Assembly (NCBI GenBank): GCA_027577415.1 | Contig: JANBQS010000833.1 | Span: forward strand, 1 to 11,370 | Reading direction: 5' to 3' | From: Coemansia sp. RSA 922 | Lineage: Eukaryota; Kickxellomycota; Kickxellomycetes; Kickxellales; Kickxellaceae | Length of the DNA stretch: 11,370 nt | In this document: positions 1-6,526 of the stretch, piece by piece | How positions within the stretch are numbered: the first letter of the stretch is position 1 | Layout: each line of letters begins with the position of its first letter | The notes under the pieces: model-generated | Database searches by the model: none | Told to the model about the DNA's origin: nothing | What the model saw: only the letters and a program-made list of their open reading frames with translations | Position numbers and translations under genes: made by a program

Positions 1-712
1 GACCTATTGACGTGGGCAGCCTGCGCGATGCACTCGAAGACTCATCAGAGTCCAGTGGCAAGCAAGGTAAGTGTCGAGTATCCCTTGTGTTCGCCAAAGA
101 TTCACACCAAGGCTCACTCTATCTCTGCATTGATCGTGTGTGCATGTCATAATTGTAGATTTCGTTAATCTGGCGTGGTGGTGGACTAGACGTGGTGGCA
201 AGACTATCGAGCTGCGCGGGTTTACAAAGACTATGGAGTTTATAGGCAAGCTCCTCAACGAGCAAGGGCCATTCGACGGCATTCTCGGCTTTTCGCAGGG
301 CGGAACTTTGGCAGTTGTCATTGCTGCTCTACTTGAAGGACGTGATGGCCCGTCGTTTGGCATTGAGGTCAACCACCCTCCGATAAAGTTCCTTGTCGTG
401 GCAGGTGCGTTTGAGACGGAATCGCCTCAGTACCAGTATATCTACGCCAAACCTCTGACAAATACTCCTAGTTTGCACATGATGGGCACCTATGATACCG
501 TGGTGGGAATCGCCAAGCCTCGTCAGCTGCTCAAGATGTTTGAGAATCCAGTGGTGTTTGAGTTTGACGGTGGTCATTTTATTCCTCAGACACCCAAATG
601 TATAAGGACAATGACCGAGTTCCTTGTACCACACATTCCTGGCCTTCAGCCAAAGTCCAACACTGACAATGTGCCTGAACAGCCGCCTACGCCGCCACAA
701 GAAAGTGCCTAA
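1..712 (+). CDS. FSH-family serine hydrolase, copy 1 (5' partial)
   Basis: This is the 3' part of an alpha/beta-hydrolase of the fungal FSH (family of serine hydrolases) group; the natural substrate is unknown. The exons visible are 1-66 and 159-712. The 92-bp intron (67-158) has a GTAAGT donor and a TTGTAG acceptor, and a phase-1 junction joins g66 to a159-t160 to make Asp. The visible protein starts PIDVGSLRDALEDSSESSGK and continues into a Trp-rich DFVNLAWWW stretch typical of the family's RAWW region. It then shows GPFDG and the nucleophile elbow GFSQGG, a possible acid Asp in GTYDTVVG, and the catalytic His in GGHFIPQ. The C-terminus is a Pro/Gln-rich tail. The N-terminal LCLHG region lies off the left edge. 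A GTG-initiated reading from 140 is really intron sequence and is not a start. The next gene is a tandem paralogue in the same direction. Confidence 0.88.
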
Positions 713-978
713 GCGATAGCTGTGTGGCTGCACCTTTTTTTTTTTCTTTTAACAATATATTTTTTTCTGCCTGCATATCAGTGGCGCAAGTTGCCACTAT
801 ACCTAGTAGCGCCACAAAATGTACCAGCCCGATATATTTATTTTATCGTCTATTCGCCAACAAGCAAATACATTCTGTGACATTTCATTTTTCTCTTTAA
901 CTTTTCCCTTACTATTTGCTTCAATTTTAGCCTATTTTTATTTATTTTAGATTATCCATCTCTTGGTGCTCGCTAACA
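713..978 (+). promoter_or_regulatory. intergenic spacer between the two FSH genes
   Basis: This 266-bp spacer is AT-rich and has no credible ORF. Just after the copy-1 stop it holds a T11 tract (about 736-746) followed by AACAATATATTTTTTT, a plausible 3'-end/cleavage region. Further on it has TATA-like CGATATATTTATTTTATC (about 831-848). A T/C-rich stretch then runs up to the ATG at 979, as is common in fungal promoters. The start context is CTAACAATGG. The exact promoter and polyadenylation sites cannot be fixed from sequence alone. Confidence 0.4.
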
Positions 979-1958
979 ATGGTTGTTGTCACTGCCGAAC
1001 CACGCAAGCTGAAGATATTGTGTCTTCACGGCTATGAACAAGACGAAGATATATTTAGAACAAAGCTGCGCTTGCACATGGCCAGACTATGCGACAAAGC
1101 CGAATTTGGTAAGTAACATGTGCTATTTGAAGTAATATTGGTGGCTAATATTGAATGAAGCAACGCCTATTCATGACTAAAAATATCCTCTTTCTAGTCT
1201 TTGTCACTGCTCCCAACACGCTAAGCCCCTATGACATTGATGGGATGGACAATATGGCACGCGCAGCGGCTGTAAGGTCAGGAAAGGCCATCTCGCGAGA
1301 GTTTAGGGGGTGGTATGCGCTAAAGAGCGCCAGTCCCGAAGTGGTTTTTGGACTGGAAGCCAGCATTGTCTATCTCAAGACCGTGCTCGCGGAGCAAGGC
1401 CCATTCGATGGCATATTCGGGTTCTCACAAGGTATTTTTTTTAATCATGCACAATGTCATGCAAACTGTCAATGATATGCGGGGACTAGAACCTGGAACT
1501 AATGACACATATCTTTGAAACTGTAGGTGGTTTGATGGCGGCGGTCATGTGTGCGTTGTTGGAGCATCGGTATATTGGATTAGGAGACGATTGCATGCAC
1601 CCGCCGCTCAGATTTGCGGTAATTTCGTCTGGGTACAAGCTCAAGGACAGCCGCTGGGACTATGTATACAAGCGGCCTATATGTACGCCCTCGCTTCACA
1701 CGTATGGCGTTCTGGATTGCATGATTGGCATTAGCAGGTCAATGGAGCTGCGAGATAACTTTGTGCAGCCGGCAGACCACTGCTTTGTGGGCGCGTAAGT
1801 ACAACAGCGATTTTAAGGAATGTGATGTGCTGTGAATTGCTAGTGGCTAAACAAGGTGTACTACTTTTCTCTTCATACTGACATGTAGTCACTACGTCCC
1901 AAAGACACAAGAGGCGCTGGACAGCATATGCGAGTTTGTCGAAAAGTTTACCAAGTGA
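979..1958 (+). CDS. FSH-family serine hydrolase, copy 2 (four exons, complete)
   Basis: This is a complete alpha/beta-hydrolase of the FSH group, 233 residues after splicing, close to the usual family length. Exons are 979-1108, 1198-1431, 1527-1794 and 1889-1958. The introns are 89, 95 and 94 bp with donors GTAAGT, GTATTT and GTAAGT. Branch-site candidates are GACTAA (about 1175), AACTAATGA (about 1497) and TACTGAC (about 1876). The junctions are phases 1, 1 and 2 and keep the frame throughout. The N-terminal strand KLKILCLHGYEQ (10-21) is the family's opening motif, with QDED where an Asn is usual. GPFDGIFGFSQGG (111-123) carries the predicted nucleophile Ser120. GVLDCMIGI (182-190) gives the likely acid Asp185, and GAHYVP (210-215) gives His212. 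No signal peptide or membrane segment is visible, so it is probably soluble. Its substrate cannot be told. It is a tandem paralogue of the upstream gene, sharing EQGPFDGI, HPP and the TPSLH-G-D-GI block. Confidence 0.9.
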
Positions 1959-2438
1959 ATCTAGAGTGGATCGTCGTACCACATTTATAAGTTCTTCACT
2001 TCTTAGTAGCTCGAATACAAATTGCTGACGATCTGACTTTTTCTTACCTTCTAAAGAAGGAATGACGTAAGCGACGATCACAGGTAAACAAGGCGCAAAT
2101 CTCCATTTAATTAGTGTCTACTTTAGGTAGGATTACAAGTCACAAGAGAGGCTGGCATACAATACCTTTGAGCCAGATAAGAGGTCATCTCAGCTGACAT
2201 GTCTGCTTATCATTGACCTGAAAACGCCGACATTTGCAGCATAGGATATAAAAAAAAGAGACATTATGTCGGATCAGGTGGCAAAGTAGAGCATGAACAC
2301 AATTTAAAACAGGTGGTATGTTATGTATGGTGGGTGATATATTGCTAATTGTGCGAAATGAGGGGTGTGTACGCCTGAGCAAGCACTCCGCACTAGTGAT
2401 TCACCGACACAAACGCCGATAGTGGCGCCAAGCTCATG
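1959..2438. promoter_or_regulatory. intergenic region with candidate control sites upstream of the bHLH leader
   Basis: I find no protein or tRNA gene in these 480 bp; the only open frames are short and unremarkable. The first part is presumably the 3' end region of FSH copy 2. Sites that can be seen include a CRE/ATF-like TGACGTAA (2063-2070), a forkhead-like GTAAACAA (2084-2091) and GATA-type sites AGATAAG (2175-2181) and CTTATC (2206-2211). There is also an E-box CAGCTG (2191-2196) and TATAAAAA (2247-2254). The 9-mer AAACGCCGA occurs twice (2222-2230 and 2411-2419). ATG triplets occur at normal frequency here, unlike in the stretch that follows. These motif matches are short, and none is functional evidence. 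Confidence 0.35.
2182..2219. repeat. nested, nearly concentric inverted repeat
   Basis: Outer arms AGGTCA (2182-2187) and TGACCT (2214-2219) are exact reverse complements. Inside them, AGCtGACATGTCtGCT (2192-2207) is a 16-bp palindrome with one mismatched pair. The two dyad centres lie within about one base of each other. The left side abuts an AGATAAG site and the inner dyad overlaps a CAGCTG E-box. This could be a protein-binding dyad in the bHLH promoter; a chance occurrence is possible. Confidence 0.4.
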
Positions 2439-2446
2439 AGAAAGTC

Positions 2447-2454
2447 TTTATAAG
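2447..2454 (+). promoter_or_regulatory. candidate TATA box of the bHLH transcription unit
   Basis: TTTATAAG lies 9 bp past the last upstream ATG (2436-2438), just where the 1.28-kb ATG-free stretch begins. A second TATA-like sequence, TATATAGA, lies at 2532-2539. If either is used, transcription would start between about 2475 and 2570, giving a leader of about 1.15-1.25 kb. This is inference from position; the start site was not observed. Confidence 0.35.
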
Positions 2455-3180
2455 TAAAGCTACGAGACTGGCTTTTACTTTTCGCTGACACCCAGTGACA
2501 ACCACCGTCTCTACATTTACTCGCTTTACCTTATATAGAACCCTGCCTATATTCATCTACGTGCCTTAAGCTTCGCATTCTCTTGTCAATCACTATCGCC
2601 ACCAGCCGATTAGTCTGCCATATAGACTGGCCGACAAACAAAACAGTTCGCCGTAGCAGCAGCAGCAACAGTGGTACGTCTATTCTTATCACAGTCTTCA
2701 CAGTGCCCAGTGCCAAGGACAACGCACCAACCACGGGGAGGCGCATAGTTGCAAATCCCTTCGTGCTCCTCATTGGACGGGGGGTTTATCTGGTTCCAAC
2801 AAGGCAAAACAGTCGCGGAGAGAGCGTCGCCTGGGCATTCATCCAAATTTCCGCTAATTTGAGTTGCCCTTTCATTTTTTTGTAGTGGTCGGCCGAAAAA
2901 GGAGGGAAACATTATCACGCAGGCAAACTGCAGGCAGGCAGAAGAGGCATATTCGTTTGTTGTTGTCTCTTTCTACAACCCACCCTCCCCATTCACCCGT
3001 TTTCCGTTTATTATTATTTTTTTTTCGTCTGCGCGGCATCCGGGAGTAGGCTTCAAAAAATCCAAACGGATTGACAGGCATCCCCCACCAGCACAATCAG
3101 ACTGGACTAGCGCTGCAGCGTGGACCGTCGCACAAAAAACAGGTCAGACCGTTAAGCAGCAGGGACAGACCGTGGTCTAG

Positions 3181-3195
3181 CGAAAAAAAAAAATA
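3181..3195 (+). repeat. A11 tract, first copy of an identical 15-mer
   Basis: The 15-base sequence CG-A11-TA here is repeated exactly at 3360-3374, 179 bp downstream, in the same orientation. Both copies are in the predicted leader of the bHLH gene. Poly(dA:dT) tracts commonly exclude nucleosomes, and in RNA they could bind poly(A)-binding protein. Either role is inference. Confidence 0.5.
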
Positions 3196-3359
3196 GAGGC
3201 GGGACCAGCTGATAGACGCTATTCGCTCAAAGCCAGTGAAGGACGTCCTTATAGCGTAATCCCTGACGTGCAGTTGGCGCATCTCGATCAAGAGCGAAAA
3301 TAAGCGATCTTTCTTTGCAGCAAGCGAGACACTCTTTTGGGGTCGGTTGACAGCGACAT

Positions 3360-3374
3360 CGAAAAAAAAAAATA
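3360..3374 (+). repeat. A11 tract, second copy of the identical 15-mer
   Basis: This is the same CG-A11-TA sequence as at 3181-3195. The flanks differ outside the 15 bases, so no larger segmental duplication is apparent. Confidence 0.5.
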
Positions 3375-3721
3375 ACGGAAAGTGGGAGCGAGCGAGTGAG
3401 AGGCGCAATCAAAAGAGAATAAATAGCGAGGCTGAGCCTCCCAAAAGACTGGGGGTTTCTTTGCTCTGCCCCTTTCCTCCTTTTTTCCCCTCTGTCCCTC
3501 TCGCCCCTTCATTTTTGTCTCTGCGTTGACCGCGAGCAAACAAAGTCCAGTCCCCCATTTGGTTCCCCCCCCCTCTTTCTCCACGCCTATTTTGCATCAG
3601 ACTCCGGTTCCGGTTCCCGTGTGCCCCGTCTTTCCCCCTATTCGCACCCGGTTGTTGGTTTTTTAGGCAGTGCTCGGTTCTGGTAGCCTAGCACACAAAC
3701 ACATCTCTCTTTATTCTCATA

Positions 3722-5248
3722 ATGTCGTTCCAGCCTCACGCGAACTTTATGTTTCTCAACCAGTTCCCAGTCGACGTTGCGAGTGCAAGCGCTCAGCAGA
3801 TGACGAACGACGGCGTTGCCACCAGTGGCAATGGCGCTTACTATGTTGGCAACAACCTAATGGTAGCCAATCCCATGGGCTCGCCGCCGGGCAATTCGAT
3901 GATGATGGCAGAAATGCCACAACAACACCTACCGAGCGGACATTTGACAGCGGCGCAGGTTGGTGGCGGCGGCGGGGCAGACAATGAGCGTAACCACTCG
4001 CCTGGCAGTAACCACTCAGTTTCGAGCTTTGACTATGCACAGCGCCGTGCAGCACACAATGCCGTTGAGCGTGCGAGGCGCGAGTCCCTGAACGGTCAGT
4101 TCCAAGATTTGGCTTCGGCTGTCCCGGCCCTCGTCCACATCAAGCGCCCCAGCAAAGCCACGATAGTGGAGAAGTCTCTCGAGTATATCCGCTCCTTTAG
4201 GGAGCACTTGTCTGGCCGCGACTTGTACATCAGAAAATTGCAGGTCCGCAACCTCGCGCTTCACGACCAAGTCAACCATCTGCGCAGCCAGCTGGGCATG
4301 GAGCCCATTTCAGAGTCTGCCGAGCCCAGCTTGCCTTCCGCCGCCGCCGTTACTCTGCTATCCATCGACGGTACGCCCGGCGTCAAAGAGGAGGCTGAAG
4401 AAGAAGAAGAGGAGGATGATGATAACGAAGAAGAAGAAGAAAACGAAGAAGAGGTTAGACCAAGGAAAAAGAGGCCGAGCGCTAGCTTGCACAAACCGAG
4501 CAACTCGGTACAGTCATCATCGTCTCTGTCGCCTACAACGGTGCCGTCTGAGCAGACGCAGAAGCCACACAGACGCCGTCAGCAGAGCCTGGATCTGCGC
4601 GTCGCTCTCGAGCAGAGTACCAGCCGGCCGGTGCTCCGCGTGCAGACCGCTGCATTGACCAAGAAGAATTTGACTGCCGATGGCAATAATGACCTAGGCG
4701 CCTCGGCTAGCAGCGCCTCGCCACTACGCTCATCGCCGCTCTCGGCACCAGCGCTGCAGTTTGTTGCGCCGTTTGGTAATGCCAAGGCAGCCATGGCCAC
4801 CAACTTTATGTATAGTCACCCCCACCCGGTCCCGAACGTGCCCATGGCCGCCGGGGCCTACCACCCATCGAACGCTGCTACCATGGCCGCTGCTGCCTTT
4901 GTGGCGCATGCAGGCGTGGCCCAGCAGCTCCAAGTACCGCCCCCTCAGATGTACCCCTCTGTAATGGCCATGGGCAACGCGTCCATGACCGCTGCCCAGT
5001 ACAACTCTGTCATGGGCTTTAATGTCGTCCCCAACTCATCCTCGTCGTCGAACTTGCAGGTCAGCTCGATGCCCGGATTTATGACCCAACCCCACTCCAA
5101 CCACTCGCCAGCTGCGTCGCTTGGCCTAATCGATATGTCAAACTTTTCCGCCGTGTTTGCCCCCGTCTCTACGCCGTCTACATCACCGCCGATGGTGACT
5201 GAGGCTGACATGGCTCAGGGAATTAACGCCAACCAGTTCAACCACTAA
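3722..5248 (+). CDS. bHLH (MAX/MYC-like) transcription factor
   Basis: This intronless gene encodes 508 residues with a bHLH domain at about 108-164. The basic region RRAAHNAVERARRE (108-121) carries the His-Glu-Arg pattern (H112, E116, R119/R120) that in class-B factors of the MAX/USF/Pho4 kind reads CACGTG E-boxes. Helix 1 is about 122-135, followed by a short loop and helix 2 at about 145-164. A short leucine-repeat coiled coil follows (L173, L180, L187), suggesting a bHLH-zip dimer. Next come a Glu/Asp run at 223-244, encoded by a GAA/GAG/GAT repeat, and a basic RPRKKRP at 246-252, a likely nuclear localisation signal. The remainder is low-complexity Ser/Ala/Pro/Met-rich sequence, probably disordered and regulatory. 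The start is the first ATG after a 1.28-kb ATG-free leader. Target genes are unknown; the Arg at the SREBP-specific position argues against SREBP. Confidence 0.9.
   Translation: MSFQPHANFMFLNQFPVDVASASAQQMTNDGVATSGNGAYYVGNNLMVANPMGSPPGNSMMMAEMPQQHLPSGHLTAAQVGGGGGADNERNHSPGSNHSVSSFDYAQRRAAHNAVERARRESLNGQFQDLASAVPALVHIKRPSKATIVEKSLEYIRSFREHLSGRDLYIRKLQVRNLALHDQVNHLRSQLGMEPISESAEPSLPSAAAVTLLSIDGTPGVKEEAEEEEEEDDDNEEEEENEEEVRPRKKRPSASLHKPSNSVQSSSSLSPTTVPSEQTQKPHRRRQQSLDLRVALEQSTSRPVLRVQTAALTKKNLTADGNNDLGASASSASPLRSSPLSAPALQFVAPFGNAKAAMATNFMYSHPHPVPNVPMAAGAYHPSNAATMAAAAFVAHAGVAQQLQVPPPQMYPSVMAMGNASMTAAQYNSVMGFNVVPNSSSSSNLQVSSMPGFMTQPHSNHSPAASLGLIDMSNFSAVFAPVSTPSTSPPMVTEADMAQGINANQFNH
4388..4453 (+). 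repeat. GAA/GAG/GAT-rich repeat encoding an acidic run
   Basis: This is an imperfect trinucleotide tract, mostly GAA with GAG, GAT and AAC interruptions. It encodes 22 residues that are nearly all Glu or Asp (223-244 of the bHLH protein). Such tracts vary in length between strains by slippage. In the protein the run may act as an acidic regulatory or activation segment next to the basic RPRKKRP. Confidence 0.7.
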
Positions 5249-5381
5249 CACTCCATCTTCATAGCCATTACTTGCTCTTTTTTTCAATATATGACGAAAC
5301 ATCGCATTTACTAAAGAGTATGCACTTGTCAATAGTGTAGTGAAACTTTGTTGTAGGAAAATTTAAATGTAGAGCTTTCGT

Positions 5382-6124
5382 CTAGTGTGAAATGCCCTTA
5401 TTCTTCTCCAAGTCGTTGCAAGGTATTTCTGTGGATCGCTCAGCACACCGCCTTGCATTTCTCCTGAACACCTTCGGGTCATTACGTATCTCTAGCGCTG
5501 CGTCAATATTGGCGGGTGATTCGTCGTTGGGACTGCTCAGCATGGCAAGCACGCTAATCAAGATGGTCTCCACAGTCTGCGCGGGGCTCCAGCGCTCCTC
5601 GGCGTCTTCATATCCATGTGGGTCGTCTCCCGCCGTGTGCAGAATCGAAATACACACCCGTCCGTCCTTGTATACATTGGGGTGCCACATCTCCGTCTTG
5701 AACGTTAACGTAGGCGGCGCATACGGGTAGCCCGTGGGGAAGCTCATTACTGCTTGGAATACGCCTCCGTCGTAAGGCGTGTCTGCTGGACCAAACAAGG
5801 TAATGTTCCACTACACGTTGAGCAATTGAAAGCGCAGTTATAAGTTAGTGTTACCTGCAGACCGCTAGTAGAAGGAGAGAAAAGTGTTGTGTACATTTCA
5901 TAGGTAAACAATACATACCTTGAACAAATCATCGTCAATAAGCCCGACCGAAAACGATGGATTGGGATTCTTCAGCAAGTCTACACTTTTAATAAGCCAT
6001 AGCGCATATTAGTAACCAAGGTCATACCGTCGTTGTTAGGTGCTAGAACAAAAGGCAAGCATTTACCTTTCAGCTCTTTCGAGAGCTTGATGGACGCAAT
6101 CCGGACCATGCCCGGGTCGGTCAT
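5382..6124 (-). CDS. ubc15: E2 ubiquitin-conjugating enzyme, UBE2G1/Ubc15 class
   Basis: This gene transfers ubiquitin from E1 to substrates with an E3. Exons read on the minus strand are 6124-6067, 5980-5919 and 5810-5382, giving 182 residues. Intron 1 (5981-6066, 86 bp) has donor GTAAAT and a perfect TACTAAT branch site. Intron 2 (5811-5918, 108 bp) has donor GTATGT and branch candidate ACTAACT. The junctions, phases 1 and 0, restore the family sequence VGLIDDDLFK-WNITLFGPADTP without a gap. The HPN motif is at 83-85 and the active-site Cys93 lies in DGRVCISILH. The acidic insertion after it (about 98-112, TAGDDPHGYEDAEER) marks the UBE2G/UBE2R-like E2s. The GLIDD segment resembles UBE2G1 and fission yeast Ubc15 more than Ubc7/UBE2G2, so an ERAD role is less likely. 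The tail is about 12 residues longer than usual, with no membrane anchor. The gene is divergent from RAD16. Confidence 0.92.
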
Positions 6125-6526
6125 TGTAGAGGAGCTAGCAGAATTCATTCAGAGTAGGTAAGCGCTGAACTAATAGAATAAAAATAAGGAAATGAGAGTC
6201 AACGAATACGAGAAAACACAAAAAGGTAAAGCAAAAGAGCAAGAGAAAAGACGAGAGACCATTAAAGAAGCGCCTTTTGACTTTGCTGTGTAGTCTTTCT
6301 AAAGCACCGTGCAAAAGTTGAGGCTCCAAATCAACCCCGATCCAATTAAGCATTAGTGTGCGGAGGAAAAAGCCTTGAGAGACATTCGTTCCGCAGTCAA
6401 ATCCCAAGGAAATGAGTGGAAGGGGCCCAGGCTTGTGCAACAATCTTTCTCTCTCGACTTTACTTTGTTTATTTTTTTGGACACTATCGACTATCCTATC
6501 TTTAACTGCTCTTTATTTCCTCAGCC
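6125..6526. promoter_or_regulatory. divergent promoter region between the E2 gene and RAD16
   Basis: These 402 bp separate the two start codons and contain no credible gene. The E2-proximal part is purine-rich on the plus strand (about 6170-6265), so it is pyrimidine-rich in the E2 direction. The RAD16-proximal part is pyrimidine-rich in the RAD16 direction (about 6438-6520). A CCAAT box sits at 6342-6346. The RAD16 start context GCCATGG is strong. No clear TATA box is visible for either gene. A possible untranslated intron for RAD16 (GTAAGC at 6158 to TTTCCTCAG ending 6524) cannot be confirmed. Confidence 0.5.

Larger units (their letters stand above)
2460..3721 (+). other. predicted long ATG-free 5' leader of the bHLH gene
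   Basis: From 2439 to 3720 the plus strand contains no ATG, whereas I count 21 CAT triplets, so the minus strand has ATGs at ordinary frequency. This strand-specific depletion fits an mRNA leader that ribosomes scan and that is selected against upstream starts. The first ATG is that of the bHLH protein at 3722. The leader contains (AGC)n near 2655, two identical CG-A11-TA 15-mers, three GACCGT copies (3123-3173) and a strong pyrimidine-rich run (about 3464-3590 and 3616-3645). A possible untranslated intron runs from GTACGT at 2674 to TTTTTTTGTAG ending at 2885, with CTAAT near 2855. Other acceptor-like sites are TTTCTTTGCAG (ending 3320) and GGTTTTTTAG (ending 3666). No plausible protein is encoded here. 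Confidence 0.6.

Noticed and set aside
140..158. Apparent GTG start of FSH copy 1
   Set aside because: It lies inside an intron. Joining 66 to 159 gives a continuous family-like protein that begins off the left edge.
1959..2438. A tRNA, snRNA or snoRNA gene in the gap after FSH copy 2
   Set aside because: By eye I found no cloverleaf with A and B boxes and no recognisable small-RNA boxes. A tRNAscan or Infernal run would be decisive.
2583..2885. 100-codon open frame on the plus strand in the bHLH upstream region
   Set aside because: It has no ATG (it would start at TTG), shows no recognisable family and lies in the ATG-free leader.
2531..2918. Overlapping minus-strand open frames of 80 and 102 codons
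   Set aside because: The compositions are not protein-like, no domain is recognisable, and they sit opposite the predicted leader. Their ATGs only reflect the normal CAT frequency.
3097..3597. Several minus-strand open frames rich in Gly, Arg, Lys and Glu or in Phe and Leu
   Set aside because: They are translations of the pyrimidine-rich and poly(A) tracts and show no family similarity.
5855..5864. A 10-nt candidate microexon inside intron 2 of the E2 gene, flanked by AG and GT
   Set aside because: Including it shifts the frame. Direct joining of 5919 to 5810 gives an ungapped match to the UBE2G family.
6043..6066. A 24-nt intron in the E2 gene ending at TTCTAG
   Set aside because: It is too short to be spliced. 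The acceptor ending at 5981 gives the expected DLLKNPNPSFSVGLIDD sequence.
5382..6124. Assignment of the E2 as Ubc7/UBE2G2 of ER-associated degradation
   Set aside because: The VGLIDDD segment and the ERWSPAQTVETILISV context fit UBE2G1/Ubc15 better. A phylogenetic tree would settle it.
6158..6524. An untranslated intron upstream of RAD16 (GTAAGC to TTTCCTCAG)
   Set aside because: The sites are plausible, but the length is four times that of other introns here and there is no independent support.
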